This document shows, piece by piece, positions 52,160-61,130 of a stretch of 64,000 bases of DNA. The notes under the pieces were generated by a model. That model was not told the origin of the DNA. It worked only from the letters and a program-made list of their open reading frames with translations, and did no database searches. The stretch's first letter is position 1; each line of letters begins with the position of its first letter. A program made the position numbers and the translations under genes. Origin of the DNA: an uncultured Acidimicrobiales bacterium (GTDB lineage Bacteria; Actinomycetota; Acidimicrobiia; Acidimicrobiales; Aldehydirespiratoraceae); NCBI GenBank assembly GCA_958296055.1, contig CATQHS010000001.1, positions 1,522,277-1,586,276 of the forward strand, written 5' to 3'.

Positions 52160-53655
52160 CTGACACCATCTGACTCCATCAGATCTCTAACACCATCACG
52201 CTTATACCCACTACACTCAACACACAACCCACAACCCTCACAGACATCGCACTCATCTGATTTAGCATAACAAGTCAAACAAAACCCAGATCCTCCGCAA
52301 GTACGACAATCCCAATTCTCTTCAATACGAAACTTTCCGTCCTCGTCATACATACTACCCGCTTCATCATCAAAAATAAAGCTTACCGCATATTCGTCTT
52401 TGACTCCTTCCTCCAAAACTTCTTCACTACCGCCCCAACTAAGCCATAAAGGGTTAGCAGGAAAGTCGCTTACCAACTTTCCCCCACACCAAAGCTTGAT
52501 TCTACCCCTAGACTGAGCCCTCTTATAAGCAAGCTTGTGCGGATCATACTTTGTGCCCTCAACAGATATGAAGCCTTTGTCTACATTCACCCCAAAAAGT
52601 TGCCCCGGATGTTTAGGTATATCTTCCAATGCGAGACTCGGCTCAGTGAAGTAGCTCTCACCGCCAAATACCCACTCCACTTTCCACTTCTTACCCAACA
52701 ACTTCCACTTGTCAACCTTTGGTAGAAACTTATCTGCAACAAACTTAACCCCGTCCCATCTTAAATTAGAAGTCTTAGCTCTATCTATGAACCACCGCAT
52801 CTCTTCGGTAGCACCTTGATGTGAACCCAAGCCTCGACTCATGTTCGGGTTAGTTTCTAGAACATTGCTCAGCCACTCCGCTACAAACTTAGATGCCTCC
52901 TCACTAAACTCTTCTGGCGGACCAAACCGCAGATACTCACTAAAACAGTTTATAAACGAACCATAACGTCGTACCCAAGACTCTACCTCACTCCACATGC
53001 GTTCGCCATCTTCGCCCGCTACATACCATGGAATGTTACGATCAAACTCTTTCTCTAGCCTCTTAGCCACCGTATAAGGAGAGGTCAATTCCTGCTCTAA
53101 AAACTTGTCTCGCAAAATGGACTGAATGACACAAATTAGCTCCACAAAGAACTCTGTAACAAAAGGAACCTTATTCTGCAACTGGCCCATACCCTCAATA
53201 AGGCTATATCTCCAATCTATCTGCGTGGGCCTTGTATCACTAGACCGATCATGCCCACAAAAAATTTCAAGATAATCACTCAAAGAAAGCTCACATAAAC
53301 CCCACTGACCATCTTTCCGACCACACTCAAACTTGTATGACTTATATTCCTCAAACGCGCTCTTCAAGAGTTCCTTGTGTTCTGTTGACACCTTTTCCCT
53401 ATACAAATCACAAGAATTGTGGCCATACTGTTCTCGCAAGGCCTCCAACTCACATCCCGTTTCCACCATAACGAGATACTTCAATGAAATCTCAAAAAGA
53501 GATAATACGCCTACAACGGAAAGCCAATTTCGCGCAACATCTGCCTCAGGTATAAACTCATATCCCTGATCCCGTACCTCCCGCCGAGACTTGTCCACGA
53601 ACTGAGCAGCTATATCTATATTAGATAAAACTCTGCCGATATTCTCTTTATCCAC
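52156..53655 (-). CDS. unknown 499-residue protein with C-terminal cysteine cluster
   Basis: Helical N-terminal half (VVGVLSLFEISLKYLVMVE, then YLEIFCGHDRS), a middle of mixed beta character (GKKWKVEWVFGGESYF, GRIKLWCGGKLVSDFP) and a C-terminal cluster of 11 Cys in ~35 residues (CRTCGGSGFC, LTCYAKSDECDVC, EGCGLCVEC), resembling a DnaJ-type zinc finger with CxxCxGxG units. I do not recognise the family. ATG at 53655. It is coupled to the 123-residue gene. The pair is flanked by direct 41-bp IS481 ends (51388 and 54269). Confidence 0.75.
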   Translation of the reverse strand: MDKENIGRVLSNIDIAAQFVDKSRREVRDQGYEFIPEADVARNWLSVVGVLSLFEISLKYLVMVETGCELEALREQYGHNSCDLYREKVSTEHKELLKSAFEEYKSYKFECGRKDGQWGLCELSLSDYLEIFCGHDRSSDTRPTQIDWRYSLIEGMGQLQNKVPFVTEFFVELICVIQSILRDKFLEQELTSPYTVAKRLEKEFDRNIPWYVAGEDGERMWSEVESWVRRYGSFINCFSEYLRFGPPEEFSEEASKFVAEWLSNVLETNPNMSRGLGSHQGATEEMRWFIDRAKTSNLRWDGVKFVADKFLPKVDKWKLLGKKWKVEWVFGGESYFTEPSLALEDIPKHPGQLFGVNVDKGFISVEGTKYDPHKLAYKRAQSRGRIKLWCGGKLVSDFPANPLWLSWGGSEEVLEEGVKDEYAVSFIFDDEAGSMYDEDGKFRIEENWDCRTCGGSGFCLTCYAKSDECDVCEGCGLCVECSGYKRDGVRDLMESDGVR

Positions 53656-54268
53656 GCCAGCTTTTCCTTACTAGACCTGTTTCTGGCCTGCAGTGCAGCA
53701 GCACCGCCGTCTTGTCGCCAACCTCAACACCAGCACCCGTCCATGATATCGAACAGGCAGCAAGACCATACAGATGGCGACGCCCGACCCGGGCCATCGC
53801 ACTGTCATAGTCCGCGTGTCGTGGCCGAGGCCGGGCTGCAAGCCACGGCTCAGCCGACAGCGGGGCTGGCGGAGTTGCGCGCCGACGGCCCTCTCCCGGC
53901 CGTGACAGCCCCGGCGCCGGCTCTGCGTCACCGGCCCCGAGGAGGGCGGACGCGGGCGTGCCTTCAGGCCGAGACGGCGATCCGGGCGGCCCCGGCCGCG
54001 GCGGCGCGTTCGCGGCCTGTTGGGGTCGAGAGGGGCCGCAACCGGGGTTGACGCGGGGGCTTGTGCAACCGGGCTTGCACGCCGGTGCTGGCAAATCCCC
54101 AGGTAGAGGGGCTCTGGCTTCGCCGCTGAACCCGGCTTCTGCAACCGCGGTTGCGCCGATCGAAGGCCTCGACGTTTCAAACTCAACCTTCAAATGCCCC
54201 GGCCGGGCGCAAACGAGGACGACGACATCCAGTTGGCCAGCCCCCGTCTGCTACCTAGCAGCCAGCGG
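53656..54268. other. dispersed repeats and fossils, no intact gene
   Basis: 53810-53990 is homologous to the complement of 41525-41705. 54165-54245 is homologous to the complement of 57165-57275 (shared GGGCGCAAACGAGGACGACG/CACG and CATCCAGTTGGCC). The right edge meets the IS481 end. Confidence 0.6.
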
Positions 54269-54309
54269 CCCGCCCGCATCACGCGCTAACAACCTCACGC
54301 GAACTGACA
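54269..54309 (+). mobile_element. 41-bp IS481 3' end, copy 2
   Basis: Identical to copy 1 at 51388 and in the same orientation, with slight further homology upstream to about 54256. It ends ...ACTGACA followed by GCTAGGAC. Confidence 0.93.
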
Positions 54310-54453
54310 GCTAGGACCGGTTAAACTGCAAGCGGCTAGTTCGCCTACCACGAGGGTGCCTCAACCTTTATTAATCGCCCTCGATTCGGCGTCTCGCACC
54401 GGGTTTGATCCTCGTCTAAGATCTACACACTACAGCAACCGAGGAGGCTAAAA

Positions 54454-54879
54454 ATGAGCATAAGAGAAGAATGTGAGCAACACCTCCATGAATTGAACAC
54501 GGAAGTCGCCTTATTCACTGCCAGAGGACTGAATCTTATCCACATTATGAAACAGATACATGATACGGATACTAACTTCGTATTAGATTACCTAGAGGCA
54601 TACAGCGCAATTCGCGATCGCGTGCAAACGGTTTTCTGGATCATATGTCAAGCACTGGGAGAGTCTACGGCTAAAGAACTTCAACAACCCATGAACGATT
54701 ATACCAATCTTGTCGGGCATTCACTCCAAGACTCTCTTCTCGGAGGGCACAAGGAAAGGCTTGCATATGTGAAGGAAGTTTGGAGAATGACGATGAATAT
54801 TAATAACAAAATAAAGGCCCATTGCCGGAAGCACGGGCTGAGTGTTCCTGAGTTTACTATCTTAGGCGAAGACTTCTGA
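54454..54879 (+). CDS. hypothetical helical protein (141 aa)
   Basis: ATG at 54454 behind GAGGAGG with good spacing. All-helical: EECEQHLHELNTEVALFTARG, FVLDYLEAYSAIRDRVQTVF, KERLAYVKEVWRMTMNINNK. No catalytic motif, no membrane span. AT-richer than the surroundings. It lies alone between two IS481 3' ends in opposite orientation (54269-54309 and 54985-55025). No family recognised. Confidence 0.72.
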   Translation: MSIREECEQHLHELNTEVALFTARGLNLIHIMKQIHDTDTNFVLDYLEAYSAIRDRVQTVFWIICQALGESTAKELQQPMNDYTNLVGHSLQDSLLGGHKERLAYVKEVWRMTMNINNKIKAHCRKHGLSVPEFTILGEDF

Positions 54880-54928
54880 ATCTCCTGTCGCATATAAGGG
54901 ATCATAGAAGATTTTACCCAAATAGCCG

Positions 54929-54981
54929 GTGCGAAATCGGCATTGTCGGACCCGGCGGCGCAGAGATCGTCATACGGGCTT
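54929..54981 (+). pseudogene. fossil of the EIGI...EIVIRA block
   Basis: Encodes CEIGIVGPGGAEIVIRA, matching the fossils at about 50.0 and 57.3 kb, cut off by the IS481 element at 54985. Confidence 0.55.
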
Positions 54982-54984
54982 AGG

Positions 54985-56036
54985 TGTCAGTTCGCGTGAG
55001 GTTGTTAGCGCGTGATGCGGGCGGGCCGCCGACTGCGGTGTGGTGTCGGTGGCAGTTGTAGTCGTGGATCCAGCGTTTGAGGCGGATGCGCCGGTCGGTT
55101 TCGGATCGGAAGCGCCGGTTGTAGAGGAATTCGTCGGCGATGGTGCGGTTGAATCGCTCGGCTTGCCGTCAGTCGGGGCCGATAGGGGCGGGTGCGCAGG
55201 CAGGCGATGCGACGTTGGGCGAGCAGCTTCGCGAAGAGCCCGGAGCAGAAGTTGGCCCCGTTGTCGGTCATCACCGCGTCCACGGCCATGTCGTGGCCCA
55301 GAACCAGTCCTGGGCCCTGGCCCAGAACCCGGCCAGGGCAGCGGCGGTCTCGTTGTCGAGGGCCTCGACGTAGGCGACCCTGGAGTAGTCGTCGACGGCG
55401 ACGTGCAGATAGGTGTACCCGCCGCGGCGGGGGCCGCGGGCGCGGCGGGAGCGGCGGGCCTGGGGGCTTTGGCGGCCGTGTGCTCTCCAGCCCCCGCCCG
55501 GCGGGATCTTCGCCACTTTCTTGATGTCGAGGTGCACCAACTCCCCCGGCGCCGATCTCTCATAGCGGCGGATCACCCGCCCGGTCGGACGGTCGATGAC
55601 ATCCAGCCGGTTCAGCCCGTGGCGGCGAAGGACCCGCCACACCGTCGAAGCCGGCACGCCGGTGCGCGCCGACAGATACACCGGGCCCCGCTTCGTAGTG
55701 CGCCGCAGCCGGCAGATCCGCTCCTCGGTGCGGGCGTCGGTGCGCCGAGGGGACCGGCGCGGCCGCGAGCTGCGGTCCGCCAGCCCGCAATCGCCGTGCT
55801 CCTGCCAGCGGCGCCACCACTTCGCGACCGTGCCCCGCGACAGCTTCATCTGGCGGGCCACTTCGGCCTGGGGCTCCCCCGCGGCCACCCGCTGGACCAG
55901 CAGCAGCCGCCCCGCGGGAGTCAACCCTGCATTAGCGTGCGACATCGAGCCTCCTGTGCTCGTGGGTTGGTACACCACCACACTCACACAGGAGGCTCAC
56001 CCCATCACGCTGCTACCAACCTCTATGCCCAGAACA
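54985..56036 (-). mobile_element. IS481-family element, terminal repeats present
   Basis: Bounded by imperfect inverted repeats: left TGTCAGTTCGCGTGAGGTTG, right (complement) TGTTCTGGGCATAGAGGTTG, which share GAGGTTG-x-TAGC-(A)-GCGTGATG-x-GG. Its left 41 bases recur as solo ends at 51388 and 54269, its right end at 46774 and 42272. It is the reference copy for the other fragments, but the transposase is broken. Confidence 0.88.
54986..55945 (-). pseudogene. IS481 transposase with at least two frameshifts
   Basis: Start ATG at 55945 behind GGAGG. HTH domain (QAEVARQMKLSRGTVAKWWR) and first catalytic block (GELVHLDIKKVAKI, VAVDDYSRVAYVEAL) are in one frame. Around 55280 the frame changes to VMTDNGANFCSGLF. 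Near 55160 a missing base in TDGK-(A)-ERF changes it again to ERFNRTIADEFLYNRRF and the end GGPPASRANNLTRTD. Restoring both frames gives a complete DDE transposase, so decay is recent. Confidence 0.85.
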
Positions 56037-56359
56037 ACTAGAGAACCGGCGGGGCGCGCCGGGGCGGACGGGCAGCGCCGGGAGGAGCGACGCCACAGCG
56101 ACGGTTAGATTGACCCGCCCGCGCCGACGAACCGCCCGGGGCTAAGCCTCCGACCGCTTCGCCGTTCCTGGCCCGGATCGGATATAGCCTGCCTGACCTG
56201 CGGTTTTATTGGTTCGAGAGGCTCTCAGACGGGGCTAGCAGAAATCGCATAACCGCCGATCAACCCGCCGTCAGTTTCGGCCCGGAAACGCAACTGGCAG
56301 TTAGACGCAAATCGGCCCTGCTACACTGCTGGGAGCCGCACAAACAAGGGAGGCGCGGT

Positions 56360-56650
56360 ATGGCCAAGAAATCTTCAGGATCACCGGGGCGGCGCCGCGA
56401 CCGCAGAGTCGGCACCGCATCAGATATACCGAGACGGCAGCGGGAACTTAGCAAGGATTACATTGACCCTGAACTCAGACCAGTGACCCGGGAGATGAAA
56501 CCAGAGTCAGCCCAAAAACGCGAGGCGGAAGAAGCCGCCATACGCGGACTGGAATCGCATCCGGGCGGGCGCCCTCCGCAAGACCCGGATGCCAAACAGC
56601 GGGTTTACGTGCAGTCTGACAAAGGACGCCGCAGGCCCAAACAGGGATGA
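56360..56650 (+). CDS. small basic hypothetical protein (96 aa)
   Basis: ATG at 56360 after GGGAGGCGCGGT. Highly charged: MAKKSSGSPGRRRDRRVG, RQRELSKDYIDPELRPVTRE, ESHPGGRPPQDPDAK and a basic tail. Probably disordered. Similar in style to the 63-residue protein at 47183, with the same MAK start and strong ribosome site. No family recognised. Confidence 0.55.
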   Translation: MAKKSSGSPGRRRDRRVGTASDIPRRQRELSKDYIDPELRPVTREMKPESAQKREAEEAAIRGLESHPGGRPPQDPDAKQRVYVQSDKGRRRPKQG

Positions 56651-57587
56651 CTCGCTCGGAGACGCTCTGAAGGCTACGCATCGCTGCTGCGGGCACCTCT
56701 TCCCCCATGCGGGGATGAAGGATCTGCTAGTTGGACCGATCCTCCGCATCTGCTACTCAAGGCCGATGCCGGACCGCAGGAAGGTCGACGTGACCGGGCG
56801 GCGCGAGGAATACGGTCGGATTTCGACCGATCAGTGAGGCGACGACACCGAAGGCTCTGCTGCCTGGGTTGCGACTCGTGCCAGTGCCACAAATCCTCCA
56901 TCGGGGTCTCGAACGAGGCGGGCCTGCGCGGCGTGGGGTTGAGCGCTGGCGCACCCGACCCTGGTCTCGTGCGGACCACGGTTTGCCGAGCCAGGGCGGG
57001 CGGGTCCTCAGACTGCGAGGCGATCCGGCCTGTTCCCGACAAGCGGCGGCGTGCTCGCGGCCGGTCTGGCCTGGGGTTTCGCTTCTGCTGGCTTACGCTG
57101 GCCGACACTGGCGGCAGGGCCAGTACTCGTCGGGGGGTGCGGGGCCGAACCCGACAAGCCCAGGCCAGGACCTCCCATGTCCAGACCTGGAGGCGGCCAA
57201 CTGGATGACGTGGTCCTCGTTTGCGCCCGGTCGGGGCACATGAAGGCCGAGAAAGAACGTCGAGGTCCTCGACCGACAGGCCGCACGCGCGGCCCGGCGG
57301 CGCTCGGGCCGCGCATCGACGAAATCGGGCATCTCAGGCCCCGAAGGCGGTGAGATCGTCATACGGGCCGAGGACCGGCCGCCGAATCCCCTTGAAGTTT
57401 GTCTCTCCCCCGGGAATCTGCGACAGCCGCCAAGGGCGAGGATGCGCCCAGCAAGGAGTTCGACGATCGAGGGCCGGTTGAGTTGACCCTTTAGAACGCG
57501 CCGGGCGTTTCCCGATCCGGGGCCGCTCCCGGCGGTGCGGCTCATTCGTCAGCCGTCACCCAAACCTAGTTGTTCTTCAGTTTGCCC
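56651..57587. other. dispersed repeats and fossils
   Basis: No intact gene seen. 57025-57090 matches 47065-47110 (TTCCCGACAAGCGG..., GCGGCCGGTCTGG). 57165-57275 matches the complement of 54165-54245. 57310-57383 carries an EIGI fossil (DEIG, one extra base, ISGPEGGEIVIRAED). Confidence 0.6.
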
Positions 57588-58523
57588 TCAGGTTGGAACG
57601 GAATACTGGTCACGCTGCTGCAGCAAATAGTCCACAAAGGCCGTGCAAGAGATGTACATGAACATGGCCTCTGGTTTCCCCACCGATGCCTCGTCTTGTG
57701 TGGCGTCTAACGCGTGTCGAATGCCGGGCTCGTTGCTGGCATAACCGTACAATTTTTTGAAAGCGTCCTTCAATGCTGAATGAATTAGAACGCCACGTGA
57801 TTCAAGAGTTTTCAACCCATCAGTCAAGGATTCCTTTGATGTGATCTCACGCACGACAGATTCTACAGAATGGATGCTCTCTCTGACGGTATCAGCCCAC
57901 CGATTAGCACTAAGATGGGTAGCGGCTTGATCCAAATGTCTCTCAACCCCTTGCAAACCTGCTTCCTTGACTGACTGGAGTGCGCCCAATGTGAGTTCAG
58001 CGCCTCGCTGGCTGGCGTGTGGTTCAAACCGATAAGGCGGCATTGGCCAGTCATCACTCGTAAAATGATACGCAGCAACATGGTCATCCATAGCATGTTG
58101 AATATGGAAAGCCAGGTCTATGCCCAAGTGTGTGCTATATAAACTATTGCTCCCATGTGTCATATCCCCAAGGCTGAAGAGCCTGTTTGTGAATCCTAAG
58201 AGCAGTTCAATAAAATCAAAAACAACACGGAACTCTTCCTCTAAAACTATATTACGGAATTGATTGTAGAGTTCTTGGGGGTCTCTGGAAACACTGTCAT
58301 GCGGCATCTTGAACATGCGGCTACATGTAGCTTGGATGCATCTCTGCATGTCTTCTGAGAAGCGCATATCACCGTAGATATCGCGATTGATAAACTGTTG
58401 CAAAAACCTAGCTATGTGACCCCAAAGCTCAATCCGCAATGCTTCAGATACATACTCTAGCCGTAAAGGCTCCGGTAAATCTGTATAACCTTCTCTCTGT
58501 GAGAAAGTTGGTTGAATAGGCAT
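57588..58523 (-). CDS. AbiJ_NTD4-HEPN family protein, copy 2
   Basis: 311 residues, paralogue of 42290-43228. The N-terminus TFSQREGYTDLPEPLRLE and the C-terminal half (SANRWADTVRESIHSVES, YGYASNEPGIRHALDAT, CTAFVDYLLQQR) are shared. Residues ~60-140 differ strongly, the part that should face a target or partner. Conserved Arg/His-rich C-terminal segments fit a HEPN-like RNase or its inactive relative; I cannot point to a firm R-x4-6-H pair. AT-richer than neighbours. ATG at 58523. Confidence 0.78.
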   Translation of the reverse strand: MPIQPTFSQREGYTDLPEPLRLEYVSEALRIELWGHIARFLQQFINRDIYGDMRFSEDMQRCIQATCSRMFKMPHDSVSRDPQELYNQFRNIVLEEEFRVVFDFIELLLGFTNRLFSLGDMTHGSNSLYSTHLGIDLAFHIQHAMDDHVAAYHFTSDDWPMPPYRFEPHASQRGAELTLGALQSVKEAGLQGVERHLDQAATHLSANRWADTVRESIHSVESVVREITSKESLTDGLKTLESRGVLIHSALKDAFKKLYGYASNEPGIRHALDATQDEASVGKPEAMFMYISCTAFVDYLLQQRDQYSVPT

Positions 58524-58621
58524 ATGTATTACTCCTCGGTGTGGTGGGATATCTTTAATCGTCCCACATATCGACTATTGTCGGACCGGATTGGGTAGGG
58601 CACCACAGAACCGGAACCATG

Positions 58622-59356
58622 CTAAACGACTTCGACAGGTCGTAGGTTATGTACTTGAATCAATAGATTATTGTTGCGGTGCAATTGAGACAGATCAGTC
58701 GACATCCAGCCAAGCAGTTCGACTACGTTCTCCCAAACATCAACGAGAGCCACCCAGTCATTCGTGACTGGGTGGCGTATACCATTCAGTATCGGTTCAT
58801 GGTGTGCAATACGATTTCGGAGCCGTTGAAAGAGAACAGCACGAGAATGGACTTGAGCACGAGCGGGACGACGTTCTCGACCTGACTTAGTGAACGTGCC
58901 GATGGAAAATGCGAACCTTAAGGCGGGTCGCCACAGCCTGGTTTCGTAATCAACAGTTCTGCCCAGAGCGCTGTGCCCCCCGCGGCCGAGTAGATTCACC
59001 CACACGCCCAGTGTCGCATCAGCCACAACCTTGCCTGGGCCGACCTTATCTGCGACGATATCCTTATGGTGCTTTTGCACGACTTTAGCGAGCATCTTCG
59101 CGGTGATATCATCCAAAAGCAGGTCTCTTGATGCCCACCAGTCTTCGCGGCCGAATCGAACACACAACCGTTCGTGAATTGCGTTGCGCAGTGCCACCTC
59201 CAAATCAGCGGCGAGTGGGGCAACCGCAGCGCTTAGCTCAACGTTCCAGCGGTACAGCGCCCAAGCGTGATCGTCGTTGCTCGCGACCTTGCGGTAAGTG
59301 GACATCCGAGGGGCGGAAATCGCACGTTCAAGATTCTGGTTGAAACCCATAGTCAA
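58622..59356 (-). CDS. Abi-like HEPN protein
   Basis: 244 residues. [19 protein letters not shown] start, then LSAAVAPLAADLEVALRNAI, LWRPALRFAF and the HEPN motif LRNRIAHHEPIL (Arg-Asn-x3-His) near residue 180. This is the layout of small Abi_2/AbiD-F relatives, thought to act as RNases in abortive infection. ATG at 59350 or 59356. Its 5' end and upstream region (59321-59440) are duplicated in inverted orientation at 62172-62290. Confidence 0.78.
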   Translation of the reverse strand: MTMGFNQNLERAISAPRMSTYRKVASNDDHAWALYRWNVELSAAVAPLAADLEVALRNAIHERLCVRFGREDWWASRDLLLDDITAKMLAKVVQKHHKDIVADKVGPGKVVADATLGVWVNLLGRGGHSALGRTVDYETRLWRPALRFAFSIGTFTKSGRERRPARAQVHSRAVLFQRLRNRIAHHEPILNGIRHPVTNDWVALVDVWENVVELLGWMSTDLSQLHRNNNLLIQVHNLRPVEVV

Positions 59357-59440
59357 TTAATGATACCGTTGACAGTGATTCCCCGGGACCGCAAATGCCT
59401 TCGTGGCATGCGCCCGGGGTCTCGCCTTTGGGAACTCCCC
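59321..59440 (-). repeat. 5' end and upstream region of the Abi-like gene, duplicated at 62172-62290
   Basis: Shared blocks include GGGGAGTTCC, GGCGAGACCCC, GCATGCCACGAAGGCATT, GGTCCCGGGGAATC and the codons for FNQNLERA. The partner copy lacks the rest of the gene. Confidence 0.9.
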
Positions 59441-59810
59441 ATCGAGCCGCTGAACAGGGATTTACCGAATCGGACATGCGTCGGGCTGCCGTCGGCTGAT
59501 CTCCGTCCGGGCACGGCGGCGGCGTGTCGCAGCCGACTACCTGCACCGAGGCATGGCCGCGCCCCGGCGACCGCGGCCCGGTTGGCGTGGCGGCCACATC
59601 GGGCATGCAAGACGGCCGGGCGTGGCCTCGCAGTCGCCGTGCCATCCGATCCCGGGCCCGGTCAAATGCCGGTGGGACACGGTCGGGGTGTCCGCCGCCC
59701 GCCCCGGGCGACCCGGCCGTTGCGTCGGGCCGGGCCGGAAACGGGAATCGTTCTCAGAACTGGTTTCCAAACCGGCGAAACTAGTTTCCGACCCGGAACC
59801 GGCAGACGGC

Positions 59811-60053
59811 CTACCTGGGTGAGATCAATTCCCACCACGCCCCCCGACAGATCCGGGGCTCTCGCCGGCTTTGCCGGTGTGGGATCGTGCCGACAATGAA
59901 ATCCCGGGTCCAGCAGGTCCTATCAGATATATGGGGGACGTCTATGACCCACAGCGTGACACACGATTCGCCTTGGTCCAATTTGTAAAGAAGCCCTTGG
60001 GCGAGTTCGCTCCTGTCGCCATGTTGCTCGCCGTTTGACGCCGCGGCGCTCAT
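59811..60053 (-). CDS. possible small protein (80 aa)
   Basis: From an ATG at 60053: SELAQGLLYKLDQGESCV then TLWVIDVPHISDRTCWTRDF looks protein-like, but there is no well-spaced ribosome site and the ends are arginine-rich noise. It may be a gene fragment. Confidence 0.3.
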   Translation of the reverse strand: MSAAASNGEQHGDRSELAQGLLYKLDQGESCVTLWVIDVPHISDRTCWTRDFIVGTIPHRQSRREPRICRGAWWELISPR

Positions 60054-60109
60054 CCCCTCACCGAAGGCCGCGCCGCCGAGGGGGCGATGATCTACACCGA
60101 CGCCGCCGC

Positions 60110-60820
60110 CTACCGGGGCGGCCGTCGAAGGCGGCGCGTTCGCGGCTGGCGGAAGCTGGTCTCGACCGGCTGGCCGCTCCCATCGCTGGGCGGCCGCATC
60201 GGGCCCTGCTGCCGCCTCATGCCGACCCGGAACACCCAGTAAAGAACCGCCGAGACGGTCAAGGTCCAGATGATGGCGGCGGCGATGGGGTAGTAGCCAT
60301 CTCCGCGTGACGCCACAAAGATCAGCCCGGCCCACGGGGTCCAAGCCCAGCGGTGATGCCGCCTCGCTTCTTCCATCGCTGTGACCATGACGCGTTCAAG
60401 GTCGCCGTCATCCGCCAACTGCCCGTCCGCCACACACATGGCGTAACGCGACGCACCGACGGGGGAGCGCGCCAGATACCAATGCACGCTCTTTTTAGCG
60501 TCGCGGTCCGGCGGCGGGTCTGCCTCCTTCATGGGGACCTTGTAAAGGGTCCACTCCTCCAGCCCGATCTGGAACTGATGGCACTCATGCTCGGGCCGCA
60601 CTCGGTCTGTCGGCAACAGCCGGCTCGTGACCCATTGCCACGGGAACAGCAGATGCCCGTAGATCACTGGGATGGCCCGCAGCCAAGCCAGCGGATCAGT
60701 AAACCCGAACGCGTCCTTCGACGGCCCGGTCGACCGTCGGGCGGACAAGAACACCACTGCCGCTGTGCCTGCCACAAACGCTCCCGGCACGGCCAGCAAC
60801 CAGCCGTTCAGGGAAAGCAT
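60110..60820 (-). CDS. hypothetical membrane protein
   Basis: 236 residues from the ATG at 60820. N-terminal helix LNGWLLAVPGAFVAGTAAVV, a soluble middle with EEWTLYKVPMKEADPPPDRD and SVHWYLARSPVGASRYAM, then two close transmembrane helices (WAGLIFVASRG, YYPIAAAIIWTLTVSAVLYW) and a basic tail. The start overlaps the previous stop (TAATG). No family recognised. Confidence 0.6.
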   Translation of the reverse strand: MLSLNGWLLAVPGAFVAGTAAVVFLSARRSTGPSKDAFGFTDPLAWLRAIPVIYGHLLFPWQWVTSRLLPTDRVRPEHECHQFQIGLEEWTLYKVPMKEADPPPDRDAKKSVHWYLARSPVGASRYAMCVADGQLADDGDLERVMVTAMEEARRHHRWAWTPWAGLIFVASRGDGYYPIAAAIIWTLTVSAVLYWVFRVGMRRQQGPMRPPSDGSGQPVETSFRQPRTRRLRRPPR

Positions 60821-61095
60821 TAGACAGCACTCGACGGGTGCGGCCGAGACGGGTTCGCCGCCCGTGCGGGGCCCATCAGTCGAACTGTTTGCGCATCGTG
60901 ATCTCGGCACCGGTACCGCTGTTTAAATCGACCGGCGAGCAGTGGTGCAAACCGCCATCGGCGGCAGTCACACAGCGACCTGGCGCACCACTGGCAGAAC
61001 AGGCTTCGGGGCTTGGTGATGCTTCCCACGGTAGCGGAACCAGCCAGACCCGTCCGCCCGCAACCCAAACAGGCACCGTCCCTTGAACGATCCAT
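60820..61095 (-). CDS. small Cys-rich (zinc-ribbon-like) protein
   Basis: 91 residues with [10 protein letters not shown], then [15 protein letters not shown] and YRCRDHD: four or more Cys pairs suitable for zinc. Its TAA stop shares a base with the ATG of the membrane protein gene, which supports both starts. It lies next to the IS3 element's left end. Confidence 0.5.
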   Translation of the reverse strand: MDRSRDGACLGCGRTGLAGSATVGSITKPRSLFCQWCARSLCDCRRWRFAPLLAGRFKQRYRCRDHDAQTVRLMGPARAANPSRPHPSSAV

Positions 61096-61130
61096 CGTCG
61101 ATTCGTCCGCGGCGCGGCCCTTGCAACAGT

